From the NCBI GenBank assembly GCA_964023275.1, contig OZ029928.1, positions 17,813,599 through 17,877,598 of the forward strand: DNA of 64,000 nucleotides, given 5' to 3'. The DNA is from Norana najaformis (lineage: Eukaryota; Annelida; Clitellata; Crassiclitellata; Hormogastridae). Positions 41,701 through 52,341 of this stretch are shown one piece after another. Below the pieces are notes generated by a model. That model was given only the letters and a program-made list of their open reading frames with translations, ran no database searches and had not been told where the DNA came from. The translations under genes and the position numbers were made by a program. How positions within the stretch are numbered: position 1 is the stretch's first letter; each line of letters begins with the position of its first letter.

Positions 41701-44700
41701 GCATCGTTAACAGATACCCTGTCAATACGTACAAGATATGATTACCCACAACTAAAACCAATAATTACATAAAATCAAAGATAATGACTACATTCTTGAA
41801 CATCGAGCTGATTTATGTTATAAAGTCCATCAAGCAAATCGCTAAAAATGAAGTCACAAACAGAACTCACTTTGCTCCATCAGCCACTGGTGACACCGCA
41901 GCCTGAAAACAATATCAACAAAAAGCTAGTCATTTCAATTCGTCAGCATCAGATAACGAAAACAGATCAATTTAAATATCGCAAAGAAACCAATTAAAAG
42001 CCAGCTGGCTTGGTTAGCTAAACGGGTACGTAAAGGCGCCTCAACATAGAAACCAACAACTCAGACGCAGTAGAAAATGTCCTACATATAACTTTTTGTT
42101 GCTGTTCAGCTGACCAACTTTTTTGCGCCACCTAGCATGTCGCTAACTTAAATGATAGAGTAAATTTTGAGCACTAGCTTAGTATTAATAATAAGCAGAA
42201 AAAGTAGTTAGTTGATTATTGTACTCACGGAAGCAGAGTAAGGCCCAGCTGATTCCTTGGCTGTCATGGCTTCAGCACCTATAGCAAATTTCAGCCTTTC
42301 AATCAATCAATAAATCAATCAAAACCTAAGGCAAGGTAATCACTTTATTATTAAGGAATTGCTACAGGAACCGAAGGCAATTTTAATGCACAGAAAGCCA
42401 CCAAATTTATTTTGTTATTTCGGGGACAGCTCAAAACTTCTGACGTCGTATACGGAGCGGTCAGTTCTGTGACTAAACATGGTGATGTCATTGCTGGAGT
42501 CAAAATCCGGCTGAAATCACATGCAGTCATTTATGGATGTTCCCCAAGAGCAACTTATTTCTGTTTCAGTTTGCTTTGTCAATTCTTTGACGTCGTTCAG
42601 GTCTAAACTAAAGATGCATCTCTTTCAGCTTGCTTACCCACCGTAGCCTGGCTTCTGGTTTCTCTGATCTATCAGAATTTGACCCAGCTTCTCCGTCTTA
42701 TGATTTTGGACTGTGATTTTGACTTGAAGCGAACATTGACTGATGTCTTGGGCATTATAATAACGGCGCCATAGAAGTCTTTAGATTAGATTAGCCTTTT
42801 TATAGAAGATGCTACATAACAGGGACCCACTGATAAAATACAAATGACACTCTTAATCTTCTCTTTATGTAACGTTTGCAAGAAGCAAAATATGTTACAC
42901 ACAAAGTCACTACTGTTAGCAACTTAACTTTACAAAACGGAACAATTCGCAAATTACGATAACAAGAAAACGGAGCCAACCTCTGTCGAGAGACGGTTCA
43001 TAGCAGTTATATTTAGGAATTTCCCTGAAAAACAAAAACACATTATTTACTGTATTGTATTTGATAAGTTATACAGCACTTCTTACAGAACAAAATACTC
43101 AGAAGCGCTTCCAGCGTGAGAACCCCGAGGAAGTAAGAATGTTTTTAAACAATGAGCTGACTCAGTTCTATCACCAACAGTGACCCTTGCACGAAACGAT
43201 AGCGGAAGTCCATTCCATCTAAATTATTTTATAAATTATTTGTTAACTGCACTTAATATCCACGCAAGGTCAGTACATCAGAGGCGCAAGATAAGCACAA
43301 ACAACTTGTCCAAGGTCATTACTTGGAGTCCACGAAGCAGACTCAAACCTGCAATTGCTGGATCAATGTATCCAGCGCAAAATTATGTAGACCATAGTAC
43401 CGTACAAAACTGCATATGATCAGCTTGGATCGATGCACTAGAATTCAAACCCCAGGTGCTGTAGTGCAAGGAAAACGTGCTAGTAATCCAATACGGTGCA
43501 ACCCGTAACAACACAAACAGTTGTACAGTACACCTTACTCATTATTATTATTATTTCTGCATTAAGTATTATTATTTATTTACTATTATTTATTAAGAGC
43601 CAACGACTAAGCATCAACTGATGGCACTGAGCCATTGTCAGTAAACAATTTGCTCCAGGTCCCTACACAGGAAGCTCCTCAAGGAGGCTCAAATCCATAC
43701 TCTCCACGCTACAAGCTGAGCACTCTAACCACTTGGCTACTATGCCCCACTTCATAAAAAAACAAATTCTGAAATAACATGGTTAATTTTTTTGCCCAAG
43801 GTACTGTACTTATAATCCCTTGGGACTTATAAAAAAACACTCCGGAGTAAAAACCTGTCCGGTTTGGCTAAATCTCGTCAAGTTTTGGCAGAGAGAAGGT
43901 GCTTCGGAAGGCGACAGCATTAAATCATTGTAAGGCAAATTAATTAATTAATTAATTAATTCACCTATAGAATATAGAATCAATATAACAACCTAGTTAT
44001 AAGGCGGTGTTTGATATGACTCCCAAAGGCAATGTCGTAATGAATTTCCAGTGTACGACTTCTACCAAACTGACAACGTACCTCACTTGGTGGTTGTTCG
44101 AGAAGCTTACTCGCCGAGACTTCTTACTGGTAACATGCTCTGTTGCATCGTTGTCATAGCCATCCAAATCAGACAATGGTTGTCTGCTTTTCAGGATCTG
44201 AACAACAACCACATTGGATAACAACTTTTACCGGTAAATTAACTGAAATTTACATAAGATATGTTGACAGCCACTCAAGGAAATACCAGCTGCTACCTGC
44301 AAGATGCATGGCTATTGCATTGTATTTGATAACTTATATAGCGCTTCTTACAGAACAAACTACTCAGAGGCGCTTCCAGCATGAGAACCCTGGGGAAATA
44401 AGAACGTCTTTAAACAACGAGTTGACTGAGCTCTATCACCAACAGTGATCCTAGCATGAAGCAACAGTGGAAGTTCATTCCATAGAGATGGGCCAACAAC
44501 AGCAAAAGCCTTCTGCTGAGCAAGTGAGGACTTAACAAAAGGAACAAATAGATCCAGACGATCTAGAGAACGTAAAGGATGGGACGAGGCCAAGGAAAAT
44601 TGGTCGTCTTATCCGATCTTGTTACTTCCGTAGTGACATGAAAGTAACGCATAAAGCATCACCTGAATGTCTCAACGATGCACTTGACCAAACGAATGTA

Positions 44701-45381
44701 GGCATATGTTGGCAGAGGACAATAGTATGTCATGCACTTCAGAATCTCAGGCTAGCACGGTTCGAACACGGGGACCTTAAATAGCATAGCGCCCATTCAA
44801 ACGGGCAGCAGTGGTGAAGGATCTCACCCGATTAATTTACTGAAAAATGAGCAGGGTTGAGCCGTACGGTCACTATAGAAAAATGTTTACATTTACATTT
44901 AGACACCAATAATGAAAATTGAAAACTCACCGAGGAGCGTCTCTTTGACTTGGATCGTGGAAAACCAACCCTAAATTTAATGCAAAATCAAACAAAAGAT
45001 AAATAAGGTAAGGTAGTTGCTAATATATTACATGTACCTCTATTATATTATATATACACATATTTAATATATATTTATAGTATTTATTATTATGTATATA
45101 TATATATATTCTCTTAACAATGTATGAATACATTCACATTTTTTACTTAGTTTGCATGAGGGAAATATCGATTTACTGTCCGAAAAACATGAATTCAAAT
45201 TGTTTTATAGTAAAAAGGTCATGAATTGAAACTGGTTATATAAAAAATTCGGCAATGCACATCCTGGCTCAGATGAGGGAGAACCAGTAAAATCAACACT
45301 AACGTTACGACTATGGATTTAATATTTATACAAAACTCACTGAGTTGTTAGATCATCCTGGTCAGGATTTAAACCTGACAT
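29847..45381 (-). CDS. KNL1: KNL1 (CASC5/Spc105), outer-kinetochore scaffold
   Basis: KNL1 is the scaffold of the KMN network. It docks PP1 near its N-terminus, recruits Bub3-Bub1 to phosphorylated MELT repeats, and binds the Mis12 complex through its C-terminal RWD region. Fifteen coding exons keep phase: 45381-45341, 44970-44931, 44197-44082, 43024-42981, 42278-42229, 41902-41871, 41154-37254, 35798-35705, 35000-34923, 34280-34175, 33861-33692, 32418-32318, 31729-31620, 30775-30650 and 30030-29847 (stop TGA). The product is about 1730 residues, shorter than human KNL1 (about 2,300). A minus-strand AATAAA lies at 29722-29717. The long coiled-coil region typical of vertebrates is short here. 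Exons 35798-35705 and 35000-34923 were placed mainly by phase and are the least certain. Confidence 0.93.
31262..31560 (-). mobile_element. tRNA-derived SINE, family B
   Basis: This is the best-preserved copy of the family, lying in KNL1 intron 13. It has an intact head with GGTTCGACTCC and the sequence CCTTGAGCCGGCAATGGACG in the body. Confidence 0.9.
32430..32738. repeat. 44 bp minisatellite against a KNL1 splice acceptor
   Basis: Seven tandem copies of a 44 bp unit, almost identical (one G/A change near 32657). On the KNL1 strand the array runs to about 10 bases before the acceptor of the exon at 32418-32318. Confidence 0.93.
34320..34615 (-). mobile_element. dispersed element, family D, two units in KNL1 intron 9
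   Basis: Two head-to-tail units on the minus strand start about 40 bases from the acceptor of the exon at 34280. Confidence 0.82.
36195..37155. repeat. 172 bp tandem array of a dispersed element in KNL1 intron 7
   Basis: Five to six head-to-tail copies with exact 172 bp spacing (marker GCGGTAGTGAAGGATCTCAC at about 36371, 36543, 36715, 36887 and 37059; the third has GGTGG). The unit is the core of the element that occurs singly at 30255, 34330, 44757, 49800, 54300 and 63840. Copies are nearly identical, so the expansion is young. It ends about 100 bases from the donor of the 3.9 kb exon. Confidence 0.95.
37254..41154 (-). CDS. KNL1: KNL1 exon 7: 1300-codon MELT-repeat exon
   Basis: This single exon of 3901 bases holds degenerate MELT modules. 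The repeated pattern is T-R/K-x-F, about ten residues, then a MELT-like core followed by Cys. Cores read IETTNC, MEMTSC, MEMTAC, MEMTDC, MSFTEC and VDQTEC, and a later MDVDVTVNLT resembles another. Phosphorylated Thr in such cores recruits Bub3-Bub1. Upstream aromatic positions (TRLF, TKVF, TRAF, TRMF, TRVF) would correspond to the vertebrate T-omega element. Downstream, the vertebrate SHT signature is replaced by C-L or C-Y. The remainder is Ser/Glu-rich and probably disordered. The exon closes SQDE/GTAATG in phase 0. Confidence 0.93.
41440..41660 (+). mobile_element. tRNA-derived SINE, family B, in KNL1 intron 6
   Basis: It shares the body of the family, in the opposite orientation to KNL1, and ends in GGGATATGGGATACTTTACTT. 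Confidence 0.85.
41871..45381 (-). CDS. KNL1: KNL1 exons 1-6: PP1-docking N-terminus
   Basis: Exon 1 starts at the ATG at 45381 (MSGLNPDQDD). Exon 2 ends in a basic run, KSKRRSS, and exon 3 continues ILKSRQPLSDL, so the SSILK motif (residues 26-30) is rebuilt exactly across the junction. RVSF follows at residues 56-59 inside SKKSRRVSFSNN. In animals these two motifs bind PP1 and microtubules and are switched off by Aurora B phosphorylation of their serines; both serines are present here. Exons 4-6 (44, 50 and 32 bases) are tiny and were placed by phase; their sequence is not strongly conserved. Confidence 0.87.
43545..43750 (-). mobile_element. tRNA-derived SINE, family C, in KNL1 intron 3
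   Basis: It is full length with a TTATTATTATT tail at the low-coordinate end and a head ending GGGGCATAGTAGCC on the minus strand. Confidence 0.88.
44325..44600 (-). mobile_element. LINE 3' remnant (reverse-transcriptase ORF end)
   Basis: The minus strand encodes KAFAVVGPSLWNELPLLL and a later TRCLKTFLF, the pattern of the extreme C-terminus of L2/CR1-like LINE ORF2 proteins (AFSVVGPxLWNxLP...FKxxLKTxLF). It ends in a 3' tail with AGGCGCT and TATATAAGTT. A shorter copy of the same 3' end is at 43055-43215, and likely diverged 3' ends are at 14965-15060, 18105-18245 and 31870-32030. It is an inactive fragment. Confidence 0.75.
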
Positions 45382-46347
45382 TGTCAGAATTCCAAATGCA
45401 AGACTTGCTAAACAATAACTGAAAAAGAATAATTTATGTTATAACAATAAACATTCACTGAAAATAAACATTCACCGTTTGAATAAACATTCAAGTGCAA
45501 TTAATTCTGATCTACTCTTGATGTAATGCTAGTCAGACAATATAAGCTACTGTAAGTTACAAAACGAAACAGTTTCAAGTTGAAATTAAAACACTTAAAC
45601 CACGTACTTCTAGTGGAGCTTGACTGAGAATTTAAACATATTTTAATATAATGGATTTTCTAGATTACAATAAAAGCAAATGGATAGCGTATTACTGGTT
45701 ACAAAAAACCGCCCATTCCAGGTTTGCAACATATGTTGAACTGAAAATAAATGCGCTACATAAGTACCCACACACCCTCTCAAGTCACGGAGCTTCATAG
45801 TATAAATATACGCCCGTTTCCTCATTTCCACTTTAAATAAAGTGAAATAATCATTATGTCCAAATAATATAGAATAGTAAACCTGACAATCTGCAAAGAA
45901 ATCCGTAATAAAAATTGTCTAAATTGCCTTTTTTACAAAACCACCTTCCCGCTTGTGAAAATATTTGAAAATAACAACCCAGTTATGTATCTAGGTCAGT
46001 GGCCTACTTCCTATATTCATGCGCGGCAAAGCGGCGCGTAATGTAAAATAATATAAAATCTGGCAAAATTCTAATGACAGTAAAACATTAGTAACTGTGT
46101 AGTGGTTTACACTTTTAAACAACGCAATAGTTTAAAAAATTTGTAATGATAACATGAATATAAAATGCTAGAATGGAGAGTTTCCCGGTCAGAAAAATAG
46201 GCTGCAAAGTACAGCGCTATAAAACTCTGTTGACATTCGTAAGATCAGTTTACAGGTTAAGTTGTCTCATTTAACGTTTTGCGAAAAAGTTGTAATGTTT
46301 TATTCGAAAAAACTTCTGAATTCGTGTTTTTAAAAGACCGAGCGGCC
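45382..46347. promoter_or_regulatory. shared upstream region of divergent KNL1 and XPR1
   Basis: The two start codons are 966 bases apart and point outward. The interval lacks recognisable SINE copies and long microsatellites, unlike almost every other kilobase here. It likely holds both promoters and 5' untranslated sequence. No specific factor site is claimed. Confidence 0.4.
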
Positions 46348-49300
46348 ATGAGATTTGCAGAGCATCTGTCGGCTCACATAACGCCGGAATGGCACAAACA
46401 GTACATAACTTACGAGGTAGTGTCGTTTTGCAGGAGACCTGCATACAACTTTACCAGCTGATGAGGCGCAATTGTTTTCTTTTTGAGTACATGTTTTATG
46501 CGCAGGACTGATGGCACCCATTCTTCCTCCTCTCTCTCTCTCTCTCCTCTCTTACCCCAAACACCACCCCCGTAGCTGCCAAGCTGTCTCTCCGTCTGAC
46601 TTTTGGATCTTAACATGGAACCGAACCCTTTTGCCTATCGATGTTGTTTTGACTAAGCGCCTGTGAATAAGCTGGTCCTTGCGACGTAGCTTTCGTTGGG
46701 CGCTGTAGACATCTCGGAATTACGATTACAATTATGATAAGAAATTTAGCGAGTTTTGGTTTTATAAATGAACTTGGTTGTATACATTTGATCTAGTATA
46801 TACGTTGTTTTACGCTGGAACTCCTTCATGCGCAGAGCGTTATCATCATCAGGAACAGCTACAGCTCTGTTATAGATATGACATGTCACATTAAACAAAT
46901 CAAGTGCATTTGACGGGGTTACAAAAGACAAATCCAGAAACATCTATAGTCCTGCTTAATTATGGTCACTGATACAAAATTGAGAAGGCAGTGAGAGACA
47001 TTCATGCAGCAAACCTTGATGTGCCTTTAGCGCAGTTGAAGTACATTCGTTTCATATTCGGAGTGAACGTGGAAAGCAGCCTGAGGCATCCATGTAGGAG
47101 TATATTTCACAAGCACCACTTCAATTTTCATAGCCCCAAATTTTCGCAGCACTGCTTCAAAAACTCCCACCGATATGCGGCTGAAGTGACATCTTTTTCA
47201 GCGGCAGGCAGGGCAAGAAGACTTGGTGGACTTACAGTGAACTGACCGTATGGTAGATGACCTGAGTTGATTTTCTGCACCACCAGCAAAAATTATATTC
47301 ACTGGTTACTAGGGATGTAGAAGGAGAAGGAGGGTGATGCTGTTAAAGTTATTAGTCTGTTGCTATATTAATATTGCTTTTTCCATAATTTTTTACTTAA
47401 TGCTTAATCACTCAGGATTACAAAAATAGGGACCATATTTTTCTAGAATGGCTGTTAATATTCTTAATATTATTATTTTTTATATTATTATTTTATATTA
47501 ATATTATTATTTTGTTATTATATTTATTACCTGAGGTTAGTGTAATCCCTCAGGAAAAAAGGGAAAATCAGGCCTCATCCACAGCCACATTCGGAAACTT
47601 GCCTCAGATTATTGTTATAATTGTTATTAGTTATTATCGGTTATTTATTATTATAAGTAATACTGTTATTATTGACATTATTATTGCTATTATTATCACT
47701 TAAACTTTGACCTATAATTATTAACAGTTTTCTACGCTGGTTGTCGTACTGTGGAGAGCTCTACTTTCTCTGTGGCTGTTGACCATTGCATGATTCTGTG
47801 ATATATGCCACCTATTTGACCTTTGACCCCCTGAAGAGGCTTGGAGGCTGTGTTTGTGTTTAACACTTCATTTGTAACAACACAGAGTCTGTATAAAATT
47901 TTGTAACAGCACAACTGTAAATCTTTACAAATTGTGTGGTAAAAATTTGTTTTTAGAGCTTTGACCTTCATATGCTGCTTAAATCTGCCGATTGGTTAGA
48001 GTGCTCAGCTTGTAACACGGAGAGGATGAGTTCAAGCTTCCTTTCCTGTATAGGAACCTTAAGCACCGTTGCTTTGCGCCAGATTTACTGACCTTGCACA
48101 CCAGATAAATTAAATTAAATGCAATAATAATTATAATATTAATAATAATAAATATAATGGTTTAATTATTATTGTTGTTATGTTGAACACCCAGTTTTAT
48201 GTGACCTACATTTGCATGGCCTAGTTTTAATTGACCTGAGTTTACATAACCCAGTGTTCCTCAGTCTGGTTTGACATGACCTAATTGTTGCATGGCCTAC
48301 TTTTGCATAGCCAAGCGTGTGCTGACATGACCCAGTTTTTTGCAATCTGGTTTGACATGACCTAGTTCTGCATGGCCTAATTTTATGGACCTAAGTTTAC
48401 GTGACCCAGTTTTTCTCAGTGTGGTTGATATGACCTTGTTACTTGACCTATTTTTACAAGGCCAAGCATTACTTAGACATGTGTTGACATGACCCAGTTT
48501 TCTGCAGTCGGGTTTGACATGACCTAGATTCTGTGCCTCTGTTTGTTGTTTACAGGCGATGAAGGAGATGTTGTATGAGGCAGTGGAGAAGGCACCCTCC
48601 CAGGAATGTAAGAAAGAGAAGTTTAAATTCCGTTTTGCAGATATTTAGCCTAGTTCTGCAGCATTCGATTCTCACAGAGGGGCATGCACTGCGGTATTTT
48701 TTTTCTACAGGATGCAAAATCATGTCATCTTGATCTTATAAACAACACTAAACCAAGACCTATTTGCTTACTTGCTCTTGCTCAGAGCCAGCGGTAGACT
48801 TGGTTTGCTGAGCCACTGTTCTTGACAAACTTGTATGTGGTACCAATCAGTCTAGTTTGGTACCGGCGTAAGCTGGGAAGTAAACAGCAAGTCCTGTGAT
48901 ACACTGGCCTCATGTCAGGACCTTGGGATTCGTCCATTGCGGCTCAAGGGCCTAAGAAAAGGAAATGAGCGCCTCCCCTACGTCTCACTTGTGGGATATG
49001 GGATACTTTACTTCGTAATACCTTTAGTAGATTTGGGGCTGAATTGGGCAGCAAATGGGTACAGCATGGTACCAGTGGGTACAGCATGGGACCAGCTGGT
49101 AAGCAAAATAGCTCTGATATACCAAAATCTCTTTACAACACTTGTAAAGTACTCACGTTACAAGATCAATACACAAGCGACATTGTAATGTAACACAGAA
49201 ATTTGTTTTGGCTCAAAGGTCAAAGAACAGGAAATTAGTGCCTCTGTATGTTCCATGGAAGATTCAGTTTTACTTTACAGTTTGGTATTGGTTAGTTGGT

Positions 49301-52300
49301 TGTTTTCCAGTGGAAATAATTTGGAATTTCTGTTGTCCGTTGTATTTCTGTTGTCCGTTGTTAGTTTCTGATGTCGACACGATTCACGCGTACTTTGGGC
49401 GTTTTGACGAGAGCTTCTTTCAGTACTGTGATACTGAACTGCGTAAAATCAACACATTCTTTGCAGGTGATGGGTCAAGTTTTTGTAGTAATTTATTTGA
49501 TTACAAATTCTCTAATTGGAAATTTTTTAAATTAGAAATCTGTTTATTATGATGTATTTCTTAGAATTTCTTTATAAAAGGGTCATTTCCTGCAATTAAA
49601 AGGCACCGGATGAATACAAATTAAAATATATATTAAAAGTTACATTACTCTGTTGATCATATATTACATCTGAGCTTGAAGGGGCACAATTGGAATTGCC
49701 TCTGTTTATCCAGCCCTTGCATTCCTGGGAACGTCGAGGCACCTCGATGCGTGAGGATGCTGGGTCAGTTACCGATATACCGGCTATATTTCAGAGATTT
49801 GAATCTCGGGCTAGCACAGTCCGTACACAGGGACCTTAAATGGTGTGGCACCCATTCTAACATGTAGCAGAAGTGAAGGATCTCACCCGATTAATTCATT
49901 GAAAAATGAGCAGGGTCAAGGCCATACAGTCGCTATAGAAAAACGTCTACATTTACATTCACTTCGATTTGGCTACCTAAAGCAGGTCATAGATACTCCA
50001 CAAGACATGGCGCCCATTCAGACGGGCAGCAATGGCGAAGGATCTCACCCAATAAATTCATTGCAAAATTATCAGAGTTGAGGCCATACACTTGCTATAG
50101 AAAAACGTCTAACTTTACATTTACCTCGATTTGGCTACCTAAAGCAGGTCATAGATACTCCACAATACATGGCGCCCATTCAGACGGGCAGCAGTGGCGA
50201 AGGATCTCGCCCTATAAATTCATTGAAAAATGATCAGGGTCGAGACCATATGGTTGCTGTAGAAAAAAGGTGTACACATTCTTTTCAACGGATTTCTGAA
50301 CTCGGATGGAAGCTTGGCTGGTGCAGCTTCCAGAATCGCCCTTGACCCTGCTTGTTCTGAATCATATTAAATGTTGATGTGATTCCTTATGTTTCAGAAA
50401 AATTAGCTGAAGCCAGCCGTAAGCACGTCAACCTGCAGTCCGATCTAACCGCGCTCGACAGTGTCAAAGTTGTGCCTGGATTGCGCCGACGTTCGATAGC
50501 TCGAATTATGAAGAAGAAAGAGGAGGACGTGGCAGAGCCCCCGGTGCGGAAATCCCTGCACGACGTGAAACTGGCCTTCAGCGAATTCTACTTGAGTCTT
50601 GTTCTGCTCCAGAACTACCAGACCCTCAACTTCACTGGGTTTCGCAAGATCCTTAAAAAACATGATAAGGTTCACTTTGAGGCAACTGCATTTTGCTTTG
50701 TAAAACATCGTGATATGTGACGTTATCAGTGTATGTAAGTATGTGTGTATGAATGCACATACATATGTAAGTATGTGTACGTATATACGTTTGTATGTAC
50801 GTGTGTAGGTATACGTGAGTATGCATGTATGTTTGTGTATGTATGTATGTATGAATATATGTGTGTATTTATGTATGTACAGGTGTATGTGTGTTTTTGC
50901 ATTTATGTATATGTGTATCTGAGCTTTTCTACACCACCTTTTTACCCTTTTCTCTTGCCTGTCTAAATCATGTTATAATTCTAAAAGAACGACTAGTAAT
51001 AAATGTCAACTGTGTTGGCTGATGTTACCTGAATTCACCTCACCTGACTTGACCTGATCTTGCCATGAACCAGTATTCTTCTTAAGTTGTTTGTAAAGTC
51101 GTGGAATCTATTGCATTTCTGCAGTTGACACATTCAGATCGCGGTTCTCACTGGCGCCAGGGAAATGTGGAAACGGCTCCGTTCTACACCAACAAGGAAG
51201 TCGATCATCTGATCAAAGAGATCGAGGTCAGGATCATAAGAGCTGGTCTGCAGTCGAGTCTTATCTAATGACTTCTATGGCGCCGTTATCATAATGCATG
51301 AAGCACAATTGATGGTTGCTTCAAGATCATAATACACGAAGCCTGAAAACTCACTATTTCTCACTGGCTTTCAAACATCTGGATATCTAACTCTTTTCAC
51401 CTGGCGACTGACTATACACGCCTCCTATTCGCATTTCTGTGTGTGACTTTGCGCTCGTTTAAAGTTTTCGTAATAATAATAATATAGCACTAATTGATGT
51501 TCATTCAAGATCATGATGCATAAAGCCTCAATCGATGGTCACTTCAACATCATAATAAATAAAGCATCAATTGATGGTCACTTCAAGATCATAAAGCAAC
51601 AATTGATGGTTGCTTCAAGATCATAAAGCAACAATCGATGATCGCTTCAAGATCACAAAGCAACAATCGATGGTCGCTTCAAGATCACAAAGAAACAATC
51701 GATGGTCGCTTCAAGATCATAAAGCATCAATCGAAGGTCACTTCAAGATCATAAAGCAACAATCGACGGTCGCTTCGAGATCATAAAGCAACAATCGAAG
51801 GTCACTTCAAGATCTTTAAGCATCAATTGATGGTCACTTCAAGATCATAAAGCAACAATTAATGGTCACTTAAAATGAAACTGTAATAAAAAATCACAAT
51901 CCGTTGGAGAAGCAGAATCGACATCGAAAATCTGGTATAATATTTGCATGACATGGTGGCTAGTATTCCTAGAGCTGGCCAGAGGTACCTGCTTTGAGAG
52001 TAAGCAGAGAGGTTCTTGAAGAGAGGTATTTTAGGCTTCATGAGATCCATGTAAGGATGTAAATGCAGAAGGTAGGACATCCATGGTCTTACCTCTTTGA
52101 AGAAGTGAAATTTTAAAATTATTTTCCATAATTTAAAATTTACTTCTAATTCAAAATGAAATTTATAATTCAGGTTAATGCCCTTTTTATTTTCATGTTA
52201 ATTTTTTTTCGTTTTGCTTTGCTTACCGTGTTTTTGCTTTTCGCTGATTTCAAACAACAGAATTTATTCACGATGAAGTTGGAAGGTGGTAACCGTCAGA

Positions 52301-52341
52301 AGGCCATGAAACGATTACGAGTGCCTCCACTTGGGGAAAAG
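46348..52341 (+). CDS. XPR1: XPR1 exons 1-6: cytosolic SPX domain
   Basis: The protein begins [20 protein letters not shown], matching the XPR1 start with Arg for Lys at position 2. Exon 4 holds a basic linker ([15 protein letters not shown]), then [19 protein letters not shown] and [15 protein letters not shown]. The lysine cluster of KILKKHDK (residues about 158-165) is the family's inositol-pyrophosphate-binding surface and is intact. Exon 6 ends with [14 protein letters not shown], the linker to the first membrane segment. The exon 3 acceptor (GTTGTTAG) and the exon 6 acceptor (CAAACAACAG) have modest pyrimidine tracts. Confidence 0.92.

Noticed and set aside
42981-43024. Frame of this small KNL1 exon reading KFLNITAMNRLSTE, which resembles a vertebrate KNL1 motif
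   Set aside because: That frame gives a stop in the next exon and does not fit the phase of the RVSF exon; the frame EIPKYNCYEPSLDR fits both neighbours.
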